Shown piece by piece: positions 1-5,399 of a stretch of 5,992 bases of DNA. A model generated the notes under the pieces. That model had not been told where the DNA came from, searched no databases, and saw only the letters and a program-made list of their open reading frames with translations. Positions within the stretch are counted from its first letter, which is position 1, and the number at the start of each line of letters is the position of its first letter. The DNA is taken from assembly GCA_051278165.1 (NCBI GenBank), contig JBNMNW010000336.1:1-5992 (forward strand), written 5' to 3'. The DNA comes from GCA-2684655 sp051278165 (GTDB taxonomy: Bacteria; Planctomycetota; UBA1135; UBA2386). A program made the translations under genes and the position numbers.

Positions 1-729
1 GTTCGGATCAGAGTGAATCAGAACCGGCGCGAACGGGTCGCTAATATCGAGCAACGCGAAGCCCGAGCCACCGTCGGAGTTGGCCAACAGCAGTGTGTTG
101 CCGATGGCGTAGGCCAACACCGTATTGAAGCCGCCGAGGGCGCTCTTCGGAATTTGCGCAGCAACTACCGGCGCGGCCGGTTGCGATGCATCGACGATGA
201 TCAAGCCAAGGCTTCCGACTGGGCAGTAGATAACGTTGCCCTGCGTGAACAACCAAAACAGTCCCGTCGCGTAACCGCCGGGAACGCCCGGCACGGTGTA
301 GTTCGACAGTAGTTGCGGTTGCGCTGAGTTGCCGTAGTCCCAAATGCCAAAGCCAGTGCCGCCGAGGCCACTGCCACGAACCAAGACAACGTGGCGACCG
401 CCGAAGGCGCTGGTAACCGCCCAAGCATGCGGTTCACTCAATCCCATGCCGCCACTATACGAATGCAGCAACGGCATCGCCGGGTTGGAGATGTCGTAGA
501 GCCGCAGGCCGCCGCCGGTTTGCAACGTGCCGAGATAACCGTCCAGCATCATCACGCGACCATGACTACCACTGCCAATCGTGCCGACGACGGTGAACAG
601 CTGCGCTTGAGTATAAGTGATCGCAGGGATGCCGGGACCAGACTGTGCAACGAGCAGCGCCGGTTGCAGCAGCATGAGCGCAAAGCCAAGAAAGCAACGC
701 CAGAGGGACTTCGGCAGCATGTTCAGCAT
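1..729 (-). CDS. Exported LVIVD-repeat protein, N-terminal part (runs off window edge)
   Basis: An open minus-strand frame of 243 codons runs without a stop from ATG at 729 to base 1, so the C-terminus is missing. Residues 1-29 look like a signal peptide: basic KSLWR, then a hydrophobic run and LLVAQ, with likely cleavage near A28-Q29. Four repeats spaced about 50 residues apart have the LVIVD pattern: GGLRLYDISNPAMPLL (74-89), GFGIWDYGNSAQPQLL (126-141), GSLGLIIVDASQPAAPVV (172-189) and SGFALLDISDPFAPVLI (222-238). LVIVD repeats are expected to build a beta-propeller-like fold in bacterial surface proteins; the ligand is unknown. ATG at 720 is an alternative start, and neither has a clear Shine-Dalgarno sequence. 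An in-frame stop lies at 790-792, so longer versions could begin only at TTG codons such as 765. The upstream region is occupied by an IS end 7 bp away, so the native promoter has probably been displaced. Secretion and family are well supported; expression is uncertain. Confidence 0.85.
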   Translation of the reverse strand, partial: MLNMLPKSLWRCFLGFALMLLQPALLVAQSGPGIPAITYTQAQLFTVVGTIGSGSHGRVMMLDGYLGTLQTGGGLRLYDISNPAMPLLHSYSGGMGLSEPHAWAVTSAFGGRHVVLVRGSGLGGTGFGIWDYGNSAQPQLLSNYTVPGVPGGYATGLFWLFTQGNVIYCPVGSLGLIIVDASQPAAPVVAAQIPKSALGGFNTVLAYAIGNTLLLANSDGGSGFALLDISDPFAPVLIHSDPN

Positions 730-735
730 GGGAGA

Positions 736-754
736 GGCGTTGGTGCACAAAGCC
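736..754 (+). repeat. Left terminal inverted repeat of the IS5-type element
   Basis: The bases GCGTTGGTGCAC at 737-748 are the exact reverse complement of 1526-1537, with further scattered matches on both sides. The position, just beyond the 3' end of the transposase frame, fits a transposon end. It lies 7 bp upstream of the ATG at 729 that starts the LVIVD-repeat gene. Confidence 0.75.
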
Positions 755-789
755 AAAGTCGGCAAGACCGTGGCCAGAAGAATCCGAAC

Positions 790-1466
790 TCACATCCTAA
801 CCGCGTACGAAGCCGACATTCTAAGTTTGGTCATTCGGTTAAGGATGTTGCATGCAAGTCGAGCCTCGATCGACTGCGCATCTGCATCACGCGCATGCAG
901 CCGATCGCCAAGGATGCTCTCGTAACGAAAGAACGTGTTCTCGGCACGCGCCTGCTGATGGTAGCCAGACTCCTTCCTCCATTGCCTTCGCCCGACTTTG
1001 CGAATGCGTCGAATGACTCGATCTCGCCAGCGACTTCCGCGACCTCCGATCTGCGCTGCCTTGACCGGCGGCACGACGACCTTCGCGCCCCGACTCGAAG
1101 CTGCGTCGTACAACGCACGACTATCGTAAGCACCGTCACCCGTGACCCTGCTGACCTTGCCTGGCACGCTCCCCACAAGATCAACGCCCACGTTGGCGTC
1201 ATCTACGTTCGCATCTGTCAGCACTTGACCGACGATCACGCCATCGCCGGCGACACCGAGATGCAGCTTCTTCCAGCCGCGAATGCCCCTGCCGCCGTGT
1301 TTGACCGCAGCCCACTCGCCTTCGCCGAAGATCGCAAGGCCGCTGCTGTCGATCATCAGATCGTGAGGCTGCCACGCGCGAATAGGGATCGGTCGTAGTC
1401 CGACCAGTTACCCACGCGATACTTCGTCTTGTACCCGGGATGGACGCGGGACTTGGTGCTCGGCAT
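790..1466 (-). pseudogene. IS5-family (IS903-like) transposase, internal deletion and frameshift
   Basis: This cut-and-paste DDE transposase is in two pieces. The N-terminal piece starts at ATG 1466 and includes YKTKYRVGNWSDYDRSLFAR and GSLTI, matching the usual 'KYRVTNWxEYDxALxxRGSLTxW' beginning, then stops at TGA 1356-1358. The C-terminal piece continues in another frame from HDLMIDSSGLAIFGEGEW to the stop at 790-792. Family members have about 100 residues between these blocks, so roughly 300 bp is missing. Catalytic acidic residues appear kept: D in MIDSSGL (1348-1350), D in VTGDGAYD (1135-1137) and E in RAENTFF (940-942). The basic residue normally following in FRYK is E here (FRYE). Sequence at the junction can be read as part of either block, suggesting deletion between short repeats. 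A start at ATG 1356 would give 188 aa containing the DDE residues but no N-terminal DNA-binding part. I regard it as non-functional. Confidence 0.85.
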
Positions 1467-1520
1467 GGCTAGTTGCGGATCGGGGAACCCCATATCGGCA
1501 GCTTGCGTGAGCGTCATTCC

Positions 1521-1538
1521 GATTCGTGCACCAACGCA
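1521..1538 (-). repeat. Right terminal inverted repeat of the IS5-type element
   Basis: The bases GTGCACCAACGC at 1526-1537 pair exactly with 737-748. This end lies about 60 bp upstream of the transposase start and abuts the broken 5' end of a different transposase fragment that begins about 1540. The first outer base differs from the left end (T instead of G). Confidence 0.75.
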
Positions 1539-1539
1539 C

Positions 1540-1887
1540 CTCGCGGTCAAGAGCAAACCACTCGGTCACCGACTGCTCGACAAGGTCGCGACAATCGTCA
1601 CCCCGGACATCATCCTGAGATGGCACCGCAGGCTGATTGCCGCCCATCACACCTACCCGCACAAGAACCGCGTTGGCCGCCCAGGAATCATCAAGGCCAA
1701 CCATGAGCTGATCGTGCGCATGGCAATTGAGAACTCCGGATGGGGTTAGCTACGCATCCCAGGCGAGCTGAAGAAAGTCGGGCATCGTGTGGCGAAGACA
1801 ACCATCGCCACGACGCTGAAGAACAACGGCATTGCGCCGAGCCCCGATCGACACGGTCGATGCAAAGTCCATGGCCGCCATCGATGA
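1540..1887 (+). pseudogene. Integrase-core (rve) transposase fragment with in-frame TAG
   Basis: One plus-strand frame reads LAVKSKPLGHRLLDKVATIV, then TPDIILRWHRRLIA, YPHKNRVGRPGII, ELIVRMAIENSGWG, a TAG at 1747-1749, and on in the same frame with LRIPGELKKVGHRVAKTTIA and LKNNGIAPSPDRHGR before TGA at 1885-1887. This is the helix-turn-helix/linker region of the common bacterial rve transposases with the pattern 'LRWHRRLIAxx(Y)P...VGRP...RMAxENxxWGYRRIQGxLxxLGHxVxxxTI..IL...GIxPxP'. The TAG falls where the family has Tyr, consistent with a point mutation from TAC or TAT. The 5' end is cut where the IS5-type element begins, and the whole catalytic DDE domain expected after 'PxP' is absent. It cannot make an active transposase. 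Confidence 0.75.
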
Positions 1888-1917
1888 CCTTCCGCTACCT
1901 CACCTAGCCGTCGCCAA

Positions 1918-2160
1918 ACAACGCGACGTCAAGCCGAACTCGATCGGGCCAAAACCGAGATCGCGTTACTCAACGAAGAGCTGAGGATCAAGAATGATCG
2001 GCTTGGTCGAGTGCCACCTCGACGTCGCCCCCACTATCACGCAACCGACCGCATGCGAATCCTGCAACTCAAAGCAGCGCGCGGTTGGTCAACGACGCAG
2101 ACAGCGAACATCTTCGCAGTCAACGAGGACACGGTCGCAACGTGGCTGCGATGCATCGAC
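1918..2160 (+). pseudogene. N-terminal fragment of a second HTH/rve transposase
   Basis: The frame reads TRRQAELDRAKTEIALLNEE, LRIKNDRLGRVPPRRRPHYH, ATDRMRILQLKAARGWSTTQ and TANIFAVNEDTVATWLRCID. This matches the start of a different rve transposase family, whose members begin with an 'IALLxEELRIKDxRMxRIxPxRRPHY' segment followed by a helix-turn-helix ('RMAILxLRAARGWSxxQTAxxFxVxxxTxxxWxxRxDE'). The predicted DNA-binding helix is about 2089-2150. Similarity ends at RCID near 2160, where the family would continue with 'EEG..ALVQ..EPVNKFPDFVRY'; the catalytic domain is missing. Its reading frame is the same as that of the preceding fragment but separated by a stop, so the two pieces could be mistaken for one gene. 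The residues after 2160 stay open to a stop near 2571 but show no transposase likeness. Confidence 0.7.
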
Positions 2161-2706
2161 GTGCTCCTTCGCGCCCTTGCCGAACTCACTCGAGACGACA
2201 TCCATCCACATCCGGGCAGCAGCCGTCGCCAACTTCGCAAAGTCACCGCCAACAAGTTGAACATCGGCGCGCACGCCATCCCAATCCGGCCTGGAATACC
2301 CAAACCGAACCGCACTGCGCTTCTCAATCAGTCCCCTCAACTCTGGATTAAGCATGACGAAGGTATGCAAGCTGCCGGGGCTGTGACAAACAAGCCGCGG
2401 CTGGGATCACCCGGGCTAACGAACCTCTCGCAGATGCACTGCGGGGCCTCGGATGAGCCACAAGTCTGCGAAGTCGACCAGTTCGTGTTCGGGGCTGGCG
2501 CGCAGGCTTTTGATCTGATCGGCCACGGCCAGGATGAAGCGATGCTGCCTAATGCAGTCATCCGGCTCTGAATGCACGAGGAGACGGCCGCGGCGCAGCA
2601 ACTGGATGCACATGAGCGGGGTTCGTCGCGTGCCGGCACTGCGAAGCGGCTCCGTAGTCGGGACGTTGAGCTTCAGCGACGTGTTTGATCGCCGGCTCGC
2701 GGCCCG
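2161..2706 (-). pseudogene. Unrecognised, probably decayed minus-strand gene remnant
   Basis: Two minus-strand frames look coding but are not continuous. The upstream frame is open from just inside a TAG at 2707-2709 and includes ATG 2613, LLRRGRLLVHSEPDDCIRQH and ELVDFADLWLIRGPAVHLRE, ending at TAG 2416-2418. The downstream frame is open after TGA 2407-2409 and includes SLHTFVMLNPELRGLIEKRS, AVRFGYSRPDWDGVRAD and FAKLATAAARMWMDVVSSEF. It runs into the antisense of the transposase fragment near 2160. In the upstream frame third codon positions are mostly G or C, and in the downstream frame first positions are G-rich, as in real genes of high-GC organisms. A single frameshift near 2407-2418 would join them. 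I do not recognise the family and assign no function. A plus-strand frame (to 2571) covers the same bases and looks less coding-like. This entry could be wrong in strand or extent. Confidence 0.35.
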
Positions 2707-2733
2707 CTAGGGGCGTTCGCCGCCAAGCGGGCC
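2701..2733. repeat. Nested hairpin with 8-bp outer arms
   Basis: GGCCCGCT at 2701-2708 is complementary to AGCGGGCC at 2726-2733. Inside the loop a smaller hairpin, GGCG-TT-CGCC, lies at 2712-2721. It sits in the gap between the unrecognised remnant and the surface-protein gene. No T-tract follows on either strand, so it is not a classical terminator; an RNA structure or a GC-rich intergenic repeat is possible. Confidence 0.5.
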
Positions 2734-2739
2734 CGCGCG

Positions 2740-2763
2740 GACTCGCGGACTCGCTGACTCGCT
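2740..2763. repeat. Three tandem 8-bp repeats
   Basis: Three direct copies occur in a row: GACTCGCG (2740-2747), GACTCGCT (2748-2755) and GACTCGCT (2756-2763). It is a short microsatellite-like tract directly before the long hairpin at 2769. No protein-coding role is evident. Confidence 0.75.
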
Positions 2764-2768
2764 GGGCA

Positions 2769-2804
2769 GCGTGCGATGTGCGGCTACAGCCGCACCTCGC
2801 ACGC
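2769..2804. repeat. Near-perfect hairpin with 17-bp arms
   Basis: The arms 2769-2785 and 2788-2804 pair at 16 of 17 positions around a central AC. The only mismatch is T2777 opposite C2796. The core is GTGCGGCT-AC-AGCCGCAC (2778-2795). It lies 62 bp beyond the stop of the minus-strand surface-protein gene and 100 bp or so from the other remnant, so it could end transcription from either side. Neither side has the run of T/U needed for a standard intrinsic terminator. Alternatives are a mobile palindromic intergenic repeat or an attachment-like palindrome. Confidence 0.7.
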
Positions 2805-2809
2805 GCCGC

Positions 2810-2856
2810 GGGGGGGGGGGGGGGGGTGGGGCCCCACCCCCCCCCCCCCCCCCCCC
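2810..2856. repeat. G17/C20 homopolymer palindrome
   Basis: The sequence is 17 G (2810-2826), T, four G, four C, A, then 20 C (2837-2856). Bases 2810-2853 form a perfect 44-bp palindrome centred between 2831 and 2832. It starts 10 bp beyond the stop codon of the minus-strand surface-protein gene. If real, it could fold as a cruciform, or as a G-quadruplex with an i-motif opposite. Runs this long next to a strong hairpin are also a typical place for sequencing and assembly errors, so the join of the left and right halves of the window is doubtful here. Confidence 0.9.
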
Positions 2857-2866
2857 GCCGCTCGGT

Positions 2867-4621
2867 CTAGAGGCCGAGGGTCCAGCGAAGGCCGTTGCTG
2901 GCGATGAAGCCGAACGAGTTGACCAGGTCGTCACTGATTACCTGTGACATCAGTTGGCCACCGAAGAGCACTGCGGCGTTCGGGAGCGGCACGCTGAACG
3001 TCGTGGTCGGCGCGCCGACCGTAACGTTCACTGCCGAGTAGATCTGAGGCAGGTTGACGTAGGCTGTGCAGCCGGTCATGCCGATAATGTCGAGCGGGAC
3101 CCCCCCCGGCAACTCGGTGCTGACCAGCAACAGGCATACGTTGCCGTTTGGCGACGCGGGTACGTTGGATGCATCAACGCTGAAGCTACCGCCAACTTGC
3201 GGAGAAGAGCCCGCCGATGCTGCGTGCTCCAGGGGAGCCACGATGGTTGTGCTGACCAAGGCGCCGTTGACCGCGGAGAGATCCGAAGCGCCCGGGTCAG
3301 GAGTGCCGTTGCCGCCACTGTAGCCGGTAAGGAACGTGTGGGTGGCCGTCGTGACGGTGCCCCAGCGAATCGTGAAATCACCTGCTGCGCCCAGCTCGAT
3401 CTGTGCGGTCTGAGGGGGGCCGGTGTTGTACTCGGGCACCTGATCCCAGCTGATGACGAACCCGCCGCCGACCGGGTCGAGGTCGGCGTAGATGTTACCG
3501 CCGGAGTTCGGGTTGAGGTCGGCCCACCATGCAGCGATGCGAGGCTCACCACCAAGAAGTGTCCCGGCGGTGCCGGTGCAGCAACCGCTACCTGGATCTA
3601 TTGGGCCGAATGTCAGGAAGCCGTTCGACGAGACGTAGATCTCGTTGATGACGCCGCCATTGTACGGGAAGGCAAACGGCAGCGTGATCATGACCGTCTG
3701 GTCATCGCCAAGTGTCAGTGCGTTCGCATACCCCGTGAAGTACGTGGTCGAGACGCCGGGGATTACGACGTACTCGGTGCCACTCGCTGGCAGGAACGTC
3801 AGGTCGAGCCCCGACAGGTCCGGAACGTTGCCGGTTGCGGTAAACGTCTCGTAGAGCGCAGGCCCCTGGCGGGCGGGGCAACCCGCACCGACGATTTCCG
3901 AGTAACCCGGCGCCGGCAACGAGTTCATCGTGCACGAAGCGTCGGCGATGGTGTATCCGGGGTTGGTCGCGGCCCACACCATCTGCACGTTGGGATACGC
4001 GATTGGTAGCGTGCCACTGGCGACCGGAATCACTTCGTAGAAGGTGTCCGAAGTAACGGTGATCGGCCGGGTGGCAAGCGACACCGGGTTGGCCGTCGCG
4101 CCGAGGCCGGTGCTTGCGCCAATGATGGCATCGAGGTTAAGCGTGCCACCGACTGCAGAGTTGACGCCATACGTGACGGTGATGTTGCTGGCCGCATCGA
4201 GAACGACCTGCATTTCCACTGCGTTTGTGCCGCCGTATTCATGCACGCCGGCCCACGTGATCGTCGCAGTGCCACCGGAGGTGTTGAAGTAGATGTGGCC
4301 GCTACCAGCCGCGGCTGGATTGAAGTCACACCAGAGCGGGCAGATACGCGCCGCGCCGCCCAGGAGTTCGGCCTCGGTGGGCGAGAAGTCACTGCCTGCG
4401 ACGCTCGTCGGCCCGAACCAGATGAAGCCATTTGAGCTGACACAGATATCCGTGTAGGCAACACCTCCGAAGTTGAAGGTGAAGCCTAGCGACAGACCTT
4501 GAGCTGTGTCGTCGTCGTTCAGGAGGAGGTCGGTGCCGACCATCGTGGAAAAGCAATTTTGCGCAGGCAATGCGCCCATCATCGTGGTTGCAACGATGAC
4601 GGCGACAGTAGTCTTAAGCAT
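2867..4621 (-). CDS. Secreted protein with two nidogen-like domains and planctomycete-type C-terminal domain
   Basis: This complete 584-aa gene is the best-preserved one in the window. ATG 4621 is chosen because AAGGA lies six bases upstream and the protein then starts with a signal peptide, MLKTTVAVIVATTMMGALPA, with likely cleavage after A20. The frame stays open 30 codons further upstream, but that extension would bury the signal peptide. Two similar domains follow, about 28-195 and 290-450. Each has a (D/E)I-x-VSSNGF-xx-FGP block (58-71; 327-340), a LLGG-xx-RI-xx-(L/W)W-x-D(F/L)NP block (87-102; 356-371), and a (T/V)I-(T/S)W-xxV-xEY strand pair, as in NIDO-like adhesive domains. Residues about 475-584 form a C-terminal domain ending VNSFGFIASNGLRWTLGL. 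This kind of tail recurs at the end of many planctomycete exported proteins and may serve surface attachment; that is inference. Paired cysteines (e.g. CC at 347-348) fit an extracytoplasmic protein. Role is probably structural or adhesive; the ligand is unknown. Confidence 0.85.
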   Translation of the reverse strand: MLKTTVAVIVATTMMGALPAQNCFSTMVGTDLLLNDDDTAQGLSLGFTFNFGGVAYTDICVSSNGFIWFGPTSVAGSDFSPTEAELLGGAARICPLWCDFNPAAAGSGHIYFNTSGGTATITWAGVHEYGGTNAVEMQVVLDAASNITVTYGVNSAVGGTLNLDAIIGASTGLGATANPVSLATRPITVTSDTFYEVIPVASGTLPIAYPNVQMVWAATNPGYTIADASCTMNSLPAPGYSEIVGAGCPARQGPALYETFTATGNVPDLSGLDLTFLPASGTEYVVIPGVSTTYFTGYANALTLGDDQTVMITLPFAFPYNGGVINEIYVSSNGFLTFGPIDPGSGCCTGTAGTLLGGEPRIAAWWADLNPNSGGNIYADLDPVGGGFVISWDQVPEYNTGPPQTAQIELGAAGDFTIRWGTVTTATHTFLTGYSGGNGTPDPGASDLSAVNGALVSTTIVAPLEHAASAGSSPQVGGSFSVDASNVPASPNGNVCLLLVSTELPGGVPLDIIGMTGCTAYVNLPQIYSAVNVTVGAPTTTFSVPLPNAAVLFGGQLMSQVISDDLVNSFGFIASNGLRWTLGL

Positions 4622-4627
4622 GGGGTA

Positions 4628-4632
4628 TCCTT
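4628..4632 (-). promoter_or_regulatory. Ribosome binding site of the nidogen-like gene
   Basis: On the minus strand AAGGA is followed by TACCCC and then ATG at 4621, a spacing of six bases. This is the clearest Shine-Dalgarno sequence in the window. It decides the start at 4621 over the in-frame codon 90 bp upstream. Confidence 0.75.
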
Positions 4633-4899
4633 GAGGGCTTGGACGAGGTTGGCGTTCGCATGGGAGTGTAGACGATTCAACGTGCAGTCGGGACCACCCG
4701 AACCTACCCAACCAAGTCTCCCACCCCTTCAGCCAGCCGTCAACCTACGAACTGACATCCCTCTAACCCAGGCATTCCTCTCGGAATCCCCACCACCAGG
4801 CGGAGCACGCGCCGGCGCCAACTCCGACACATCGAACGACTGATCTTGCCCTGGAAAGGTGGACACCCAGATTGGAGTCATGAGGCTCCGCAAGGATGA
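4633..4899. other. Intergenic region upstream of the surface-protein gene
   Basis: About 270 bp without a supported gene lie between the surface-protein start and the IS91-type fragment. On the minus strand this is the promoter region of the surface-protein gene. A TACACT box near 4663-4668 could be a -10 element, but I see no matching -35, so I do not call a promoter. The IS91-type frame stays open to a stop at 4729-4731 but loses family likeness after about 4900. The stretch around 4858-4882 (TGGACACCC...GGAGTCATGAGG) looks like a possible element edge, which I could not identify. Confidence 0.4.
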
Positions 4900-5355
4900 T
4901 GATCGCATGCTCGCACCAGGTGCCAGCACACCGTGGTACGTCACCAGATGCTTTCGCGGTCGCGGCACCAAGGCTAACAACCGCTCAATCAACACCTGTG
5001 GCTCCATGACTACATGTGTCGTGCCGTCGCGCCACGTCTTCTTTAGCGAGCACGCAACACGACCATCAGGCAGCATCGACAGGCGACTCTCCGCAATCGC
5101 CGGTCGCCCTGCATACCTACACAAATGCTCGAGCCGCTTGCGATTGCCAGCAGCGATCCGCACCGCACCGTGCAAGGAAAAGCCATCGCAGTCCGCGCAC
5201 AGCGGCCCCTTCACAAATGGCTCATTGCGTGTGCCACCACCGACGCGAACATCACGCTGGCCAGCGTGTTCGCCTGATAGCGCCACACCTTGCACCGCCA
5301 GCTCCCGCCGCTGCAATTTCCCCACATGCGCCACACATGCATAGGGATCCGGATG
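4900..5355 (-). pseudogene. IS91-type (Y2) transposase, C-terminal region fragment
   Basis: The minus-strand frame carries a run of blocks typical of IS91-family transposases: VQGVALSGEHAGQRDVRVG, KGPLCADCDGFSLHGAVRI, RKRLEHLCRYAGRPAIAESR, LSMLPDGRVACSLKKTWRDG, TTHVVMEPQVLIERLLALVP and RPRKHLVTYHGVLAPGA. Family members read 'GFxLHAxVxVxAxDRxxLExLCRYxxRPPxAxxRLxxxxDGxVxxxLxxxWxDGTTHxxxxPxExLxRLxxLVPxPRxxLxxYHGVLxPxAxxR'. About 150 residues remain of a protein normally about 400 or more. The N-terminal zinc-finger and HUH rolling-circle nickase part are gone, and the usual Cys-rich tail ('CPxCGG') is absent after 4900. No start codon belongs to it: at its 5' side the sequence passes into the oppositely oriented VWA fragment. 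It is clearly non-functional. Confidence 0.8.
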
Positions 5356-5399
5356 CTGCTGGCAAGGGGCCGACCACGGGCTTGCGACGCACGCGCCAG

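Larger units (their letters stand above)
736..1538 (-). mobile_element. Internally deleted IS5-family element (IS903-like group)
   Basis: About 0.8 kb is bounded by inverted repeats and contains a single minus-strand transposase remnant. The left end, read inward from 736, begins GGCGTTGGTGCACAAAGC. The right end, read inward on the minus strand from 1538, is TGCGTTGGTGCACGAATC. Twelve central bases (GCGTTGGTGCAC) are identical, and the left end resembles the IS903 terminus GGCTTTGTTGCATAAATC as I remember it. The transposase ends about 50 bp from the left repeat and starts about 60 bp from the right one, normal for this group. Intact relatives are about 1.05 kb, and the shortfall matches the stretch missing from the transposase. 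No 9-bp target duplication is seen: the flanks are CATGGGAGA on the left and ACCTCGCGG on the right. This suggests that rearrangement followed insertion. Without complete transposase the element cannot move by itself, but its ends might still be used in trans. Confidence 0.75.

Noticed and set aside
391..1398. Long plus-strand open frame of 335 codons
   Set aside because: It is antisense to the LVIVD gene and the IS5-type transposase, both with clear family motifs. Its translation is Arg/His/Gln-rich and low in recognisable structure, typical of a shadow frame in GC-rich DNA.
727..1547. Target-site duplication around the IS5-type element
   Set aside because: The 9-bp flanks (727-735 and 1539-1547, or one base either way) do not match, so no duplication can be claimed.
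2740..2763. Possible CRISPR or iteron array
   Set aside because: There are only three adjacent 8-bp units without spacers, too short for CRISPR repeats, and no replication gene is nearby.
2769..2856. Classical intrinsic terminator for the surface-protein gene
   Set aside because: Strong stems are present, but there is no T-run after the stem on either strand. It is therefore recorded as structure only.
2685..2934. Frames encoding poly-Gly and poly-Pro runs
   Set aside because: These arise from translating the G17/C20 tract and have no other coding character.
2954..4009. Plus-strand open frame of 351 codons
   Set aside because: It lies opposite the surface-protein gene, which has a signal peptide, a ribosome binding site and duplicated domains. 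The plus-strand translation is Arg-rich with no motif.
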